From NCBI RefSeq assembly GCF_041320705.1, contig NZ_JBGGTQ010000004.1, forward strand, positions 1 through 64,000: 64,000 nt of DNA, in the 5' to 3' direction. The stretch comes from Kineococcus mangrovi. Its GTDB lineage: Bacteria > Actinomycetota > Actinomycetes > Actinomycetales > Kineococcaceae. Positions 44,570 through 54,106 of the stretch are shown here, in pieces (position 1 is the first letter of the stretch; every line of letters starts with the position of its first letter). The notes under the pieces are model-generated. The model did not search any database, had not been told where the DNA came from, and saw nothing but the letters and a program-made list of their open reading frames with translations. Both the position numbers and the translations under genes were made by a program.

Positions 44570-45811
44570 TCACCCCGCGAACGTCAGGTACAGCAGCGCC
44601 ACGTTGAGCGCGACGACGAGCGCCACCGCGACGGTCGCGAGCGCCCGCGTCAGCGGCCGGTTGACGTGCTCGCCCATGAGGTCGCGCGAGCTGGTGAGCC
44701 GCACCAGCGGGACGAGGGCGAAGGGGATGCCGAAGCTCAGGACGACCTGGGAGACGACGAGGGCGCGGGTGGGGTCGACCCCGATCCCCAGGCACACCAG
44801 GGCCGGGACGAGGGTGACGGCCCGGCGCAGCAGCAGCGGCACCTCGATGCGCAGCAGCCCCTGCATGATGACGGCGCCCGCGTAGGCGCCGACGGAGGTG
44901 GAGGCCAGGCCGGAGGCGAGCAGGCCGATCGCGAACAGCAGGGCGGCGCCGACGCCCAGGTGCGCGGCGACGGCCGCGTGCGCGCCCTCGAGGGTGTCGG
45001 TGCCCTCGACGCCGCGCAGGGCCGAGGCGGCCAGCAGCAGCATCGAGATGTTGACGAGCCCGGCCACGACGAGGGCCGCGACGACGTCGACGCGGGTGGC
45101 ACCGAGGACGCGGCGGGTGTCGCGGGCGGGGACGGTCCCGTGGTGGTCGCGGGCCATGGCCGAGTGCAGGTAGACCGCGTGCGGCATGACGGTCGCCCCG
45201 AGCATGCTCGCGGCGAGCAGGACGGTCTCGGCTCCGTCGAAGCGGGGGACGAGACCAGCGAGGGCCTCGCCCGGGTCCGGCGGGGACAGCACGACCCCGG
45301 AGACGAACCCGACGACGATGATGAGCAGGAACCCCACGATGACGGCTTCGAACCGGCGCACGCCGGCGCGGTTCTGCAGCGCCAGCACGAGCAGCGAGAC
45401 CACGCCCGTGACGACCCCGCCGACCAGCAGGTCCCAGCCGAAGAGGAGGTGCAGGGCGACGGCGCCGCCGATGACCTCGGCGAGGTCGGTGGCGATGGCG
45501 ACGAGCTCGGCCTGCGCCCAGTACGCCAGGCGGGACCGGCGGCCGAGGCGTTCGCGGAGCAGCTCGGGCAGGGTGCGGCCGCTGACGACGGCGAGCTTGG
45601 CCGACAGGTACTGCACGAGGACGGCCATGCCGTTGGCCGCCACGAGCACCCACAGCAGCAGGTAGCCGTAGCCGGCGCCGGCGGTGAGGTTGGCGGCGAC
45701 GTTGCCGGGGTCGACGTAGGCGATGGCCGCGACGAAGGCGGGGCCGAGCAGGCGGAGCAGGGCGCGCCGGCCGGGGCGGGCGGGCGCGGGGGTGCGGGCG
45801 TCCATCGTCAC
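44570..45811 (-). CDS. mntH: NRAMP-family manganese transporter
   Basis: 413 residues, eleven hydrophobic segments. The metal-site motif AYVDPGNVAANLTAG is in helix 1 and GATVMPHAVYLHSAM in helix 6. It imports Mn2+ (and other divalent metals) with protons. GTG 45811 is chosen because CATGAT lies exactly 6 nt upstream, as in other probable leaderless genes here; ATG 45805 or 45826 are alternatives. A perfect 12-bp-arm inverted repeat abuts that -10, a plausible metal-repressor operator. It converges on the tandem repeat array. Confidence 0.93.
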   Translation of the reverse strand: MTMDARTPAPARPGRRALLRLLGPAFVAAIAYVDPGNVAANLTAGAGYGYLLLWVLVAANGMAVLVQYLSAKLAVVSGRTLPELLRERLGRRSRLAYWAQAELVAIATDLAEVIGGAVALHLLFGWDLLVGGVVTGVVSLLVLALQNRAGVRRFEAVIVGFLLIIVVGFVSGVVLSPPDPGEALAGLVPRFDGAETVLLAASMLGATVMPHAVYLHSAMARDHHGTVPARDTRRVLGATRVDVVAALVVAGLVNISMLLLAASALRGVEGTDTLEGAHAAVAAHLGVGAALLFAIGLLASGLASTSVGAYAGAVIMQGLLRIEVPLLLRRAVTLVPALVCLGIGVDPTRALVVSQVVLSFGIPFALVPLVRLTSSRDLMGEHVNRPLTRALATVAVALVVALNVALLYLTFAG

Positions 45812-45824
45812 CCGGACATCATGC

Positions 45825-45852
45825 ACGAGAGTTCGGGACGCCGAACTCTCGT
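45825..45852. promoter_or_regulatory. Inverted repeat abutting the mntH promoter
   Basis: ACGAGAGTTCGG and CCGAACTCTCGT flank GACG. The proposed mntH -10 (45818-45823, minus strand) is 1 bp away, so the repeat covers the -35. It also starts 11 bp after the GNAT stop and could double as a terminator. Confidence 0.65.
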
Positions 45853-45862
45853 GTTCGGCGTG

Positions 45863-46339
45863 TCAGAGATTCTTGGCGTAGCAGACCGACAGCGGGCTGT
45901 CGGCCCACGGCCCGAAGTTCGCCGTCCGCGCGTACCCCAGCGCCTCGTACAGGGCCATCGCCTCCGGCTGGCGCGTCCCCGTCTCCAGCCGCACCCGACG
46001 GGCCCCGGCCTCGCGGGCCGCGACCTCGAACGCCGCCACGAGCGCCGTGGCGACACCCCGGCCGCGGAACCGCTCCTGCACGAAGACGCGCTTCATCTCC
46101 GCGGTGCGCGTCCAGCCGGGCTCGTCGACGGCCACGCGCGCGATGCACCCGGCGGGCACCCCGTCGACCGTGGCGACGTGGAAGGAGACCTCCCCGGTGA
46201 GCGGGTAGTCCTCCCACGGGTCGCCCGGGTCGCGGTAGCGGCGGTTCAGCTCGGCCACCGCCGCGGTCACGAGCGCGTCGAGGTCGGGGTCGCCGGCCTT
46301 GCGCTCCTGCACCCGCACCCCGCTCACCGCCCCGCTCAC
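45863..46339 (-). CDS. GNAT-family N-acetyltransferase
   Basis: 158 residues: VAELNRRYRDPGDPWEDYPL, GCIARVAVDEPGWTRTAEMK, the acetyl-CoA loop VFVQERFRGRGVATALV, and ETGTRQPEAMALYEALGY. Substrate unknown. GTG 46339 overlaps the stop of the MFS gene by 4 nt, so the two are co-translated; acetylation of the exported compound is a possible link. Confidence 0.88.
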   Translation of the reverse strand: MSGAVSGVRVQERKAGDPDLDALVTAAVAELNRRYRDPGDPWEDYPLTGEVSFHVATVDGVPAGCIARVAVDEPGWTRTAEMKRVFVQERFRGRGVATALVAAFEVAAREAGARRVRLETGTRQPEAMALYEALGYARTANFGPWADSPLSVCYAKNL

Positions 46340-47553
46340 CGGGACACGCCCGCCCGCACCCGGCGGCGGCGCTGCGCGGGAACGGCCGCGACGAGCGGGT
46401 CGATCGGCGCACGCCCGCTCTTGTCCGCGCGCGTGGCCTCACCGAGGATCGCCAGGCCCAGCAGCGCCAGGACGAGCGCGACGAGGGCGGGGGAGGCGAA
46501 GCCGTAGCCGGCGTCGATCGCCAGACCGCCGAGGAAGGCGCCCATCGCGTTGCCGACGTTGAACGAGGCCTGCATCGCCGCGGAGACCATCGAGGCCCCG
46601 CCGCCTGCGGCGAGGATGCCGCGCGTCTGGATCGGGGCGGACATGACGAACCCGACGAACGCGAAGGCGAACACCCCGGCGGCCGCGACCCAGGCGTGGT
46701 CGGCGAGAGCGAACAGCAGCCCGAACACGACGGCCTGGGCGACGAACCCCACGGCCAGCGTCCGGTAGGGGCGCCAGTCGGCCAGCCGGCCGCCGAGGAC
46801 GTTGCCGAACGTCGCGCCGAGGCCGAACAGCACGAGCACCCAGCTCACCGAGCCCTCGGAGAACCCGGCGACCTCGGTGAGCAGCGGCGCGACGTAGCTG
46901 AGGACGGTGAACAGGCTGGCGAACCCGACGGTCGTGATGAGCAGCGTCCACCACACCTGGCGGCGGCGGAACGCGGCGAACTCCGAGCGCAACGACCCGG
47001 TGCGGGTCTCCACCTCCGGCACGATCGCGGCGATCGCGGCGATCGTCACCAGCCCGATGATCCCGACGAGGGCGAACGTGAGCCGCCAGCCGAGCTGCTG
47101 CCCGACGTAGGTGCCGGCCGGGACGCCGACGACGTTCGCGACGGTCAGGCCGGTGAAGACGAGGGCGAGGGCCTGGCCCTGCCGTCCGGGCGGGGCGATC
47201 TTGCGGGCCACCACGGCGCTGGCGCCGAAGAACGCGCCGTGCGAGAGGCCGGAGAGGAACCGGGCGCCCACGAGCGCCTCGAACCCGGGGGCCAGGGCCG
47301 TCGCCGCGTGCCCGAGGACGAACAGCCCCATGAGCCCGCCGAGGACGCGCTTGCGCGGCCACGAGTGCGTCAGGGCCGTCAACGTCGGGGCGCCGACGAC
47401 GACGCCGAGGGCGTACGCGGAGATCAGCCAGCCGGCGGTGGCGATGGAGACGTCGAAGCTGGCGGCCATCTGGGGCAGCAGCCCCATGGCGACGAACTCG
47501 GTCGTCCCGATGCCGAAGGCGCCGACGGCGAGGGCCAGGATGGCGAGAGGCAC
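46336..47553 (-). CDS. MFS transporter (DHA1, AraJ-like)
   Basis: 405 residues, twelve predicted helices. GIGTTEFVAMGLLPQMAASF at the start, motif A variant LTHSWPRKRVLGGLMGL, and ARFLSGLSHGAFFGASAVVA are typical of drug/arabinose-efflux DHA1 exporters. GTG 47553 has GAGGAAG upstream. The coupled GNAT gene follows. Confidence 0.9.
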   Translation of the reverse strand: MPLAILALAVGAFGIGTTEFVAMGLLPQMAASFDVSIATAGWLISAYALGVVVGAPTLTALTHSWPRKRVLGGLMGLFVLGHAATALAPGFEALVGARFLSGLSHGAFFGASAVVARKIAPPGRQGQALALVFTGLTVANVVGVPAGTYVGQQLGWRLTFALVGIIGLVTIAAIAAIVPEVETRTGSLRSEFAAFRRRQVWWTLLITTVGFASLFTVLSYVAPLLTEVAGFSEGSVSWVLVLFGLGATFGNVLGGRLADWRPYRTLAVGFVAQAVVFGLLFALADHAWVAAAGVFAFAFVGFVMSAPIQTRGILAAGGGASMVSAAMQASFNVGNAMGAFLGGLAIDAGYGFASPALVALVLALLGLAILGEATRADKSGRAPIDPLVAAVPAQRRRRVRAGVSR

Positions 47554-47765
47554 GGGCAGGTCTTCCTCGGGGGGTTCGCAGGGGGTTCGCGGGGAGTCTG
47601 GACGACGATCCGTCCCCTCAGATCATCGCGTCCCGGGGCACCGGTGTTCCACCCGGCCGGTACCGCGTCCCGGAACCGTTGGCGGGCAGCGCGTCCCGGG
47701 CGTGGCGGGTCGAGGACGGCGAACCCCTCGGTCGCCGGGCCGGCGCGCGTGGGCAGGATGGGCCC

Positions 47766-49331
47766 GTGACGACCCCCGGGACGCCCCCCACGACGCCGTG
47801 GTCCCCGCACGAGATCGTGCTCACCGCCGACCGCGACCACCCCGACCCCTACGCCGGGGTCGAGGCGTGGGCGACGTTCACCCACGAGACCGGCCGCGAG
47901 CTGCGCCGCCCCGCGTTCTGGGACGGCGGGCGGACCTGGCGGGTGCGGTTCGCCTCCCCGGGGCTGACCGGCCGCTGGACCTGGCGCAGCGCCGCCTCGG
48001 TCGAGGACCCGGGGCTGGCGGGGGTGACCGGCGCGCTCGACGTCGCCGGCGAGGGCGCGGGCGTCTTCGGCCGGCACGGGTTCTGGCGGATGTCCGAGCG
48101 GGGCCGCCACCTCGTGCACGCCGACGGCACCCCCGCCTTCCTCGCCGCCGACACCGCGTGGGCGTTCCCGTGGCGGGCCACGCCCGAGCAGGCCGAGACC
48201 TACGCCGCCGACCGCGCCGCCAAGGGCTTCAACGCCGTCCTGCTCATGAGCGTCCAGCCCGACTCCGGCGCGCGCGGGCCGGCCGACCGGACCGCCGACG
48301 AGGGGTTCGCCGTCGCCTTCGAGGACCTGCCCGACCTCACGCTGCGCCGGCTGCGCCCGGAGTACTTCGCCGAGCTGGACGTCCTGGCGGCCACGCTGGC
48401 CCGGCACGGGATCGTCCCCGTCTGGCAGCCGGTGTTCCAGGGGTTCGGGTGGAAGGGGCTGCGGACCGCCGGCGCGCAGGTCCCGCCGGGGGACTACGCG
48501 CGCTACTGCCGGTACCTGCTCGCCCGGTACGGCGCCGCACCGGCCGTGTGGCTCGTGGGGGCCGACGGCCGGGGGGACGAACCCCAGGTCGCCGCGGGTG
48601 GGGCGGAGGTCCACGCCTGGGACGCCTACGCCCAGCCCACCGGTGTCCACTACGCCCCGTTCGGCAGCAACCGCGAGCACCAGGACGCCGACTGGCTGGA
48701 CTTCCAGTGGTGCCAGACCGGTCACCTCGGCGACCACGTGCCCGAACGCGTCGCGGACATGGCCCGCAACCGGCCCGCCAAGGCCGTCGCCAACGGCGAA
48801 CCCTCCTACGAGGGCACCCGGCGCGCCGACTTCGCGAGCGGCTGGTGGCAGGGCCACGAGGCGTGGAGCAACCTGTGCGCCGGTGCCGCCATGGGCGTCG
48901 TCTACGGCGCGGGCAGCCTGTGGCAGTGGAAGCTGCACCCCGAGGAGGCGGGGCAGGCCCCGTACTTCTCCGCCCCCGGGGCGGGGTGGCGCGAGGCCCT
49001 GGACTTCGAGGGGTCCCGCTACCCGGGGGTGCTGGCCCGCGTGCTGCACGGGCTGCCGTTCACCGACGCGGTCCCGGACTGGACCCGCACCGCCAACCCC
49101 CGCAACCTCCTCGTCCCGGGGGTCTTCCTGCTCTCCTACCTGCCCGACGGCGGGAACCTGCGGGTCGTGGCCCCCGCCGACGTCCCCCGCACCTACCGGG
49201 CTCACGACGCCCGGACGGGGGAGGTCGTCGCCCGGGGCGTGCTGCCCGAGGACGGGATCGTCCCCGGCCCCGACGGCGAACCCCGCGTCGTCGTGTTCTG
49301 CCACGACGGCGCGGGGTCCTCCGGGGGGTGA
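47766..49331 (+). CDS. DUF4038 (apiosidase/GH140-like) glycoside hydrolase
   Basis: 521 residues. The N-terminal ~95 are a DUF5060 beta-sandwich (ADRDHPDPYAGVEAWATFTH). A TIM-barrel follows with FLAADTAWAFPWRATPEQAE, RAAKGFNAVLLMSVQPD, GIVPVWQPVFQGFGWKGL, and KAVANGEPSYEGTRR, whose Glu is a probable catalytic residue; a small C-terminal beta domain ends it. No signal peptide, so it should act on imported oligosaccharides. GTG 47766 follows CAGGAT by exactly 6 nt. The 212 bp upstream, shared with the divergent MFS gene, hold no other gene. Confidence 0.87.
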   Translation: MTTPGTPPTTPWSPHEIVLTADRDHPDPYAGVEAWATFTHETGRELRRPAFWDGGRTWRVRFASPGLTGRWTWRSAASVEDPGLAGVTGALDVAGEGAGVFGRHGFWRMSERGRHLVHADGTPAFLAADTAWAFPWRATPEQAETYAADRAAKGFNAVLLMSVQPDSGARGPADRTADEGFAVAFEDLPDLTLRRLRPEYFAELDVLAATLARHGIVPVWQPVFQGFGWKGLRTAGAQVPPGDYARYCRYLLARYGAAPAVWLVGADGRGDEPQVAAGGAEVHAWDAYAQPTGVHYAPFGSNREHQDADWLDFQWCQTGHLGDHVPERVADMARNRPAKAVANGEPSYEGTRRADFASGWWQGHEAWSNLCAGAAMGVVYGAGSLWQWKLHPEEAGQAPYFSAPGAGWREALDFEGSRYPGVLARVLHGLPFTDAVPDWTRTANPRNLLVPGVFLLSYLPDGGNLRVVAPADVPRTYRAHDARTGEVVARGVLPEDGIVPGPDGEPRVVVFCHDGAGSSGG

Positions 49332-49338
49332 GGGACGG

Positions 49339-50901
49339 TCAGCCGACGGGGACCTGCGCCTCGCGGGTCAGCGTCCCGTCGGCGCGCTTGGCGAGGTAGT
49401 CGCGCACCTCGGCCTTGACGACGGGGGCCAGCAGGTACAGACCGAGGATGTTCACCAGGGCGCAGACGAACAGCATCGCGTCGGCGAGGTTCAGCACCGA
49501 GGAGAACGTCAGCACCGTGCCGAGCACGGTGAACAGGCAGTAGACGATCTTGAACGTCAGCTCGCTGGCCGCGCTGCGACCGAAGAAGTGGCACCACGCC
49601 TTCAGGCTGTAGTACGACCACGTGATGAGCGTCGAGAACGCGAACAGGGCGACGGCGAACGCCAGGACGTAGGGGAACCACGGGATGACCGAGGCGAACG
49701 CGTCGGAGGTCAGGACGACCCCGTCGGCGCCGGTCGACCCCGTCGAGGCCACCTCGGCGCGGGCGTCGAGCCAGCTCTGCGGCGAGGCGATGATGATGGT
49801 CAGCGCGGTCATGGTGCAGATGACGACGGTGTCGCAGAACGGTTCGAGCAGGGCGACGAAACCCTCGGACACGGGGTGCTTCGTCTTGACCGCCGAGTGG
49901 GCGGTCGCCGCCGAGCCGACCCCGGCCTCGTTGGAGAACGCGGCCCGCTGGAACCCGACGATGAGGGCGCCGATGACGCCGCCGGCCACGCCCTCGGGGG
50001 CGAAGGCGCCGGTGACGATCGAGCCCACGGCCGCCGGGACGAGGCCGGCGTTGCCGACGATGACGACGAGGCAGGCGGCGACGTAGACGATCGCCATGGC
50101 CGGGACCAGCTTCGACGTCACCTTCCCGATGGAGGAGATCCCGCCGAGGATGACCGCGCCGACCAGGACGGCCAGGACGAGGCCGAACACGAACGCCGCG
50201 CCGGAGGAGGCCAGCGGGCTGTCGTCCCCACCGGTGATGTTCACGAACTGGGCGTAGGTCTGGTTGGCCTGGAACATGTTCCCGCCGGCGACGCCGAAGA
50301 AGAAGATCGCGACCGCGAACACGGCGGTGAGCACGGCCCCGACCCACGTGACCCGCAGCCTGGCGAAGGCCACCTTGAGGTAGCGGAACGGCCCGCCGGT
50401 GACGGTCCCGTCCTCGTGGATCTCGCGGTACTTCACCCCGAGCGTGCACTCGGTGAACTTGGTCGCCATCCCCAGCAACCCGCAGCAGATCATCCAGAAC
50501 GTCGCCCCCGGGCCGCCGATGCTGACGGCGACGGCCACCCCGGCGATGTTCCCCAGCCCGACGGTCCCCGACAGGGCGCTCGTCAGCGCCTGGAAGTGGC
50601 TGACCTCACCGGGGTCGTCGGCGCGGCCGTACCGGCCGCGCACGACCTGCAGCGCGACCTTGAAGCCGCGGAACTGCATGAACCCGAAGTAGACGGTGAA
50701 CACGATCCCGGCCAGCACGAGCCAGCCGACGATGAGGGGGAAGGAGGCGCCCCCGATGTCGACGCTGTAGAAGACGACGTCCGAGACGACCGTGGTGACG
50801 GGGTTGACGACGCCGTCGATGGCGTCCTCGATCCCGGACAGGGTCCCGTTCTCCGTTTCGACCGTCGCGGCCGGCAACGCGGCTAGGGCGTGACTGAGCA
50901 T
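49339..50901 (-). CDS. Alanine/glycine:cation symporter (AGCS family)
   Basis: 520 residues. Helices include FPLIVGWLVLAGIVFTVYFG; the family signature is SALSGTVGLGNIAGVAVAVS followed by GPGATFWMICCGLLGMATKF, with NEAGVGSAATAHSAVKT later. It imports alanine or glycine with sodium. Start ATG 50901. The stop is 7 bp from the convergent DUF4038 gene stop. Confidence 0.94.
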   Translation of the reverse strand: MLSHALAALPAATVETENGTLSGIEDAIDGVVNPVTTVVSDVVFYSVDIGGASFPLIVGWLVLAGIVFTVYFGFMQFRGFKVALQVVRGRYGRADDPGEVSHFQALTSALSGTVGLGNIAGVAVAVSIGGPGATFWMICCGLLGMATKFTECTLGVKYREIHEDGTVTGGPFRYLKVAFARLRVTWVGAVLTAVFAVAIFFFGVAGGNMFQANQTYAQFVNITGGDDSPLASSGAAFVFGLVLAVLVGAVILGGISSIGKVTSKLVPAMAIVYVAACLVVIVGNAGLVPAAVGSIVTGAFAPEGVAGGVIGALIVGFQRAAFSNEAGVGSAATAHSAVKTKHPVSEGFVALLEPFCDTVVICTMTALTIIIASPQSWLDARAEVASTGSTGADGVVLTSDAFASVIPWFPYVLAFAVALFAFSTLITWSYYSLKAWCHFFGRSAASELTFKIVYCLFTVLGTVLTFSSVLNLADAMLFVCALVNILGLYLLAPVVKAEVRDYLAKRADGTLTREAQVPVG

Positions 50902-50981
50902 CCCCGATGGGTAGCGCTTCTGCGCCCGGCAGGCAAGTGCTTCCCGCGGTCCCGGGCGCAGATGTCACACAAGCGCAACGT

Positions 50982-52616
50982 TCACAGCTCCTGCACGACC
51001 CCGTCGGCCACCACCAGCCGGCGCGTGACGTGGACGGCGTCCAGCAGCCGGCGGTCGTGGCTGACGAGCAGCAGCGTCCCGGCGTAGCTCGCGAGCGCCT
51101 GCTCGAGCTGCTCGATGGCGGGCAGGTCGAGGTGGTTGGTGGGCTCGTCCAGGACCAGCAGGTTCACCCCGCGCGCCTGCAGCAGGGCCAGGGCGGCGCG
51201 GGTGCGCTCACCCGGGGACAGGCTCACGGCGGTCCGGCCGACGTGGTGGGCGCCGAGACCGAACTTGGCCAGCAGCGTCCGCACGTCGGCGTCGGGCTGG
51301 TCGGGCACCTCGTCGCCGAACGCGCGGGCCAGGGTGCGCTCGTCGCCGAACGCGCCGCGGGCCTGGTCGATCTCCCCGACCCGCACGCCCGAGCCCAGGG
51401 CGGCGGACCCGGTGCCGGGGGCCACGCGCCCGAGGAGGAGGTTCAGCAGGGTCGACTTCCCGGCCCCGTTCGGGCCCGTCACGGCGATCCGGTCGCCGGC
51501 GTCGACGGCGAGGGTCACGGGGCCGAGGGTGAAGTCCCCGCGCCGCACGACGGCCTCGCGCAGCGTCGCCACGACCGACCCCGACCGCGGGGCCGCCGCG
51601 ATCGACATCTGCAGCGCCCACTCCTTGCGGGGCTCCTCGACGACCTCGAGGCGCTCGATCATCCGGTCGGTCTGCTTGGCCTTGGCGGCCTGCTTCTCGC
51701 TGCCCTCGCGCATCTTGGCGCGGATGTTCTTGTCCGGGTCCCCCTTGCGGACGGCGTTGCGCACGCCCTGCGCCATCCAGCCGCGCTGCATCCGGGCCCG
51801 CGCCTCCAGCCCCGACTTCGTGTCGGCGTACTCCTCGTAGGCCTCCCGGGCGTGCCGGCGCTGCACGTCGCGTTCGGCGAGGAACGCCTCGTAGCCGCCG
51901 CCGACGACGCGCACGAGCTGCTGGGCGAGGTCGAGCTCGACGACGCGGTCCACGGTGCGGGACAGGAACTCCCGGTCGTGGCTGACGAGGACGGCGGGGG
52001 AGCGCAGCTCGGTGACGAACCGTTCCAGGCAGGCCAGGCCGTCGAGGTCGAGGTCGTTGGTGGGTTCGTCGAGCAGGAACACGTCGTAGCGCGACAGCAG
52101 CAGCGCGGCCAGCCCGGCGCGCGCGGCCTGCCCGCCGGACAGCGACGCCGTCAGGGCGTCGGCGGACACCGTCAGGCCCAGGTCGGCCAGCACCTCGCCG
52201 GTGCGCTCGTCGAGGTCGGCCCCGCCGAGGGCGAGCCAGCGGTCGAGCGCGTCGGCGTACCGGTCGTCGGCGCCGGCGACCCCCTCGCCCAGCGCCGTGG
52301 CCGCGGCGTCCATCTCGGCGGTCGCGGCGGCCACGCCGGTGCGGCGGCCCAGGAACTGCGCGACGGTCTCCCCGGGCCGGCGCTCCGGTTCCTGCGGCAG
52401 GTAGCCGACCGTGGCGGTGGGCGGGGACAGCGAGACGGTCCCCGTCTCGGGGCGGTCGAGGCCGGCGAGGAGCTTGAGCAGCGTCGACTTGCCCGCCCCG
52501 TTCGCCCCGACGAGGCCGACGACGTCGCCGGGCGCGACGACGAGGTCCAGACCGGAGAACAGCGCCCGCGTCCCGTGGGCGGCGCTGAGGTCCTTGGCGA
52601 CGAGGGTGGCGCTCAC
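50982..52616 (-). CDS. ABC-F family ATPase
   Basis: 544 residues, two ABC domains without membrane helices: Walker A GANGAGKST and GPNGAGKST, signatures LSGGQAARA and LSPGERTRA, Walker B LLDEPTNDLDLD and LDEPTNHLDLP. The inter-domain linker (DTKSGLEARARMQRGWMAQG to about KQTDRMIERLEVV) is the ribosome-reaching arm. ABC-F proteins act on the translating ribosome, some conferring antibiotic protection. GTG 52616 is used; ATG 52625 would add three residues. Divergent from the methyltransferase with 33 bp between starts. Confidence 0.93.
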   Translation of the reverse strand: MSATLVAKDLSAAHGTRALFSGLDLVVAPGDVVGLVGANGAGKSTLLKLLAGLDRPETGTVSLSPPTATVGYLPQEPERRPGETVAQFLGRRTGVAAATAEMDAAATALGEGVAGADDRYADALDRWLALGGADLDERTGEVLADLGLTVSADALTASLSGGQAARAGLAALLLSRYDVFLLDEPTNDLDLDGLACLERFVTELRSPAVLVSHDREFLSRTVDRVVELDLAQQLVRVVGGGYEAFLAERDVQRRHAREAYEEYADTKSGLEARARMQRGWMAQGVRNAVRKGDPDKNIRAKMREGSEKQAAKAKQTDRMIERLEVVEEPRKEWALQMSIAAAPRSGSVVATLREAVVRRGDFTLGPVTLAVDAGDRIAVTGPNGAGKSTLLNLLLGRVAPGTGSAALGSGVRVGEIDQARGAFGDERTLARAFGDEVPDQPDADVRTLLAKFGLGAHHVGRTAVSLSPGERTRAALALLQARGVNLLVLDEPTNHLDLPAIEQLEQALASYAGTLLLVSHDRRLLDAVHVTRRLVVADGVVQEL

Positions 52617-52649
52617 GCGCCCCATCTTCCCCCGGAGCAGGATGGGGCC

Positions 52650-53429
52650 GTGCCCCACGACGATCTCACCGAGCACCCCACCGAGCACCCCACCGCGGAC
52701 GATGCCGCCGCCCACGCCCGCTCCTTCGGCGCCGCCGCGGACGCCTACGCCCGGGCCCGGCCCGGGTACCCCGACGACGCGGTCGACTTCCTCGTCGGGC
52801 CGGCCCGCCGCGTGCTGGACCTCGGGGCCGGCACCGGCAAGTTCACCGCCTCCCTCGTCGCGCGCGGCCTGGACGTCGTGGCCGTCGAACCGTCGACGCG
52901 GATGCTGGCGCAGCTGCGGTCCGCCCTCCCCCACGTCGAGGCCCGCGAGGGCAGCGCCGAGGCGACGGGCCTGCCGGACGCCTCGGTCGACGCCGTCGTC
53001 GTCGCGCAGGCCTGGCACTGGGTGGACCCGGCGCTCGCGGTCCCGGAGGTGGCGCGGGTGCTGCGCCCGGGCGGGACGCTGGGGCTGGTGTGGAACGTGC
53101 GCGACGAGTCGGTCCCGTGGGTCTCGCGGGTCTGGGAGATCGCGCAGCGGGGCTCCGAGCACGAGATGCGGGCCTCGGTCGAGACCGTGGGGGAGCCGTT
53201 CGGGGTGCCGGAGCACGTCCGGACGCGGTTCGAGCACGTCACCGACCGGGCCGGGGTCCTGGACCTCGTCGCCTCGCGCAGCTACGTCATCGTGCTCCCG
53301 GAGGACGAGCGCGCGGCGGTGCTCGCCGGGGTGGGTCGTGTCCTCGACGAGGAGTTCGGCGAAGGAGGCGCGATCCGGCTCCCCTACGTCACGCACTGCT
53401 CGCGCTTCACGCTGAGTCGTGCTGTGTGA
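52650..53429 (+). CDS. Class I SAM-dependent methyltransferase
   Basis: 259 residues. The N-terminus has a short TEHPTEHPTAD repeat, then SFGAAADAYARARPGYPDDA, motif I VLDLGAGTGKFTASL, VAVEPSTRMLAQL, VVVAQAWHWVDP and LRPGGTLGLVWN. Similar to UbiE/COQ5-like Methyltransf_11 proteins; substrate unknown. GTG 52650 follows CAGGAT by exactly 6 nt. It shares a 33-bp divergent promoter with the ABC-F gene. Confidence 0.9.
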   Translation: MPHDDLTEHPTEHPTADDAAAHARSFGAAADAYARARPGYPDDAVDFLVGPARRVLDLGAGTGKFTASLVARGLDVVAVEPSTRMLAQLRSALPHVEAREGSAEATGLPDASVDAVVVAQAWHWVDPALAVPEVARVLRPGGTLGLVWNVRDESVPWVSRVWEIAQRGSEHEMRASVETVGEPFGVPEHVRTRFEHVTDRAGVLDLVASRSYVIVLPEDERAAVLAGVGRVLDEEFGEGGAIRLPYVTHCSRFTLSRAV

Positions 53430-53561
53430 CAAGCAGTCACATTGACGCGCCGGGACCCGGGCGGATCGCCCGAACGGCTTCGGAACCGGGTCCCGGAGGG
53501 GCAGACTCACCCGGGGTGCCGGGGGGCGCCGACCGGACGGACGACCAGCGGGGGGTGCGGC

Positions 53562-53873
53562 GTGACCGTCGTGAAGTGGGAAGAGACCGGCACGTGGGAC
53601 GAGAGCGCACCGGCCGCGCCCCCGCCGCGCACCGGCCGGCGGGAGGTGGCCGCCGCCGCCCTGTCGGTGCTGTGGCCGGGGCTGGGCCACGCCTACCTCG
53701 GCCGCACCGCCGCCGCCGTCGCGCTCGTGCTGGCCCAGGTGCTGCTCGTCGTGCTCACCGTCCTGCCCGGGGCCTGGCGGGTGACCCTGCCGGCGTGGGT
53801 CGCGCTGACGGCGCTCGCCGCCGTCGGGGCGTGGCGGGCGGCCCGCCACGCCCCGGGGGAACAGCCCGGCTGA
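53562..53873 (+). CDS. Small TM2-like membrane protein
   Basis: 103 residues. A soluble acidic start (VVKWEETGTWDESAPAA) is followed by LSVLWPGLGHAYLGRTAAAV, resembling the PGxGxxYLG motif of TM2/DUF5683-type proteins, and two or three hydrophobic segments. GTG 53562 follows GGGGGG, a poor ribosome binding site. Function unknown. Confidence 0.7.
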   Translation: MTVVKWEETGTWDESAPAAPPPRTGRREVAAAALSVLWPGLGHAYLGRTAAAVALVLAQVLLVVLTVLPGAWRVTLPAWVALTALAAVGAWRAARHAPGEQPG

Positions 53874-54017
53874 CCGTCACGGCGGCCGGCGGCTCAGCCG
53901 CACGCGGCCGGGCACGGCGGACGGCACGCCGTCGGGCAGTCTGCCGGGCGACGGTGCGATCGGGGGCCCGCCCCGGGGCGGCGCGCCCCGTCGCCGGTCG
54001 CTCCGAGCACGACAGGT

Positions 54018-54055
54018 CCTGGTCCGCGCCTCCCCCCCGGAAGGCGCGGACCAGG
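54018..54055. terminator. Strong hairpin between convergent genes
   Basis: CCTGGTCCGCGCCT and AGGCGCGGACCAGG are exact inverse repeats with a 10-nt loop, between the small membrane protein and the anti-sigma-like gene. The rest of the 233-bp gap holds no gene. Confidence 0.85.
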
Positions 54056-54106
54056 TGTCCTGGGGGCCGGTCGTCCCGGGGAGGGACTCCGGCCGCGGGA
54101 GGGCCG

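Noticed and set aside
43341-44885. 514-codon plus frame ending in RQRGLPVASG repeats
   Set aside because: A shadow of the S9 peptidase frame extended through the 30-bp DNA repeat and into mntH antisense; the peptide repeats reflect the DNA array.
52665-52695. TEHPTEHPTAD repeat at the methyltransferase N-terminus as a functional motif
   Set aside because: A short 12-bp slippage repeat at a poorly conserved N-terminus; nothing further supports a role.
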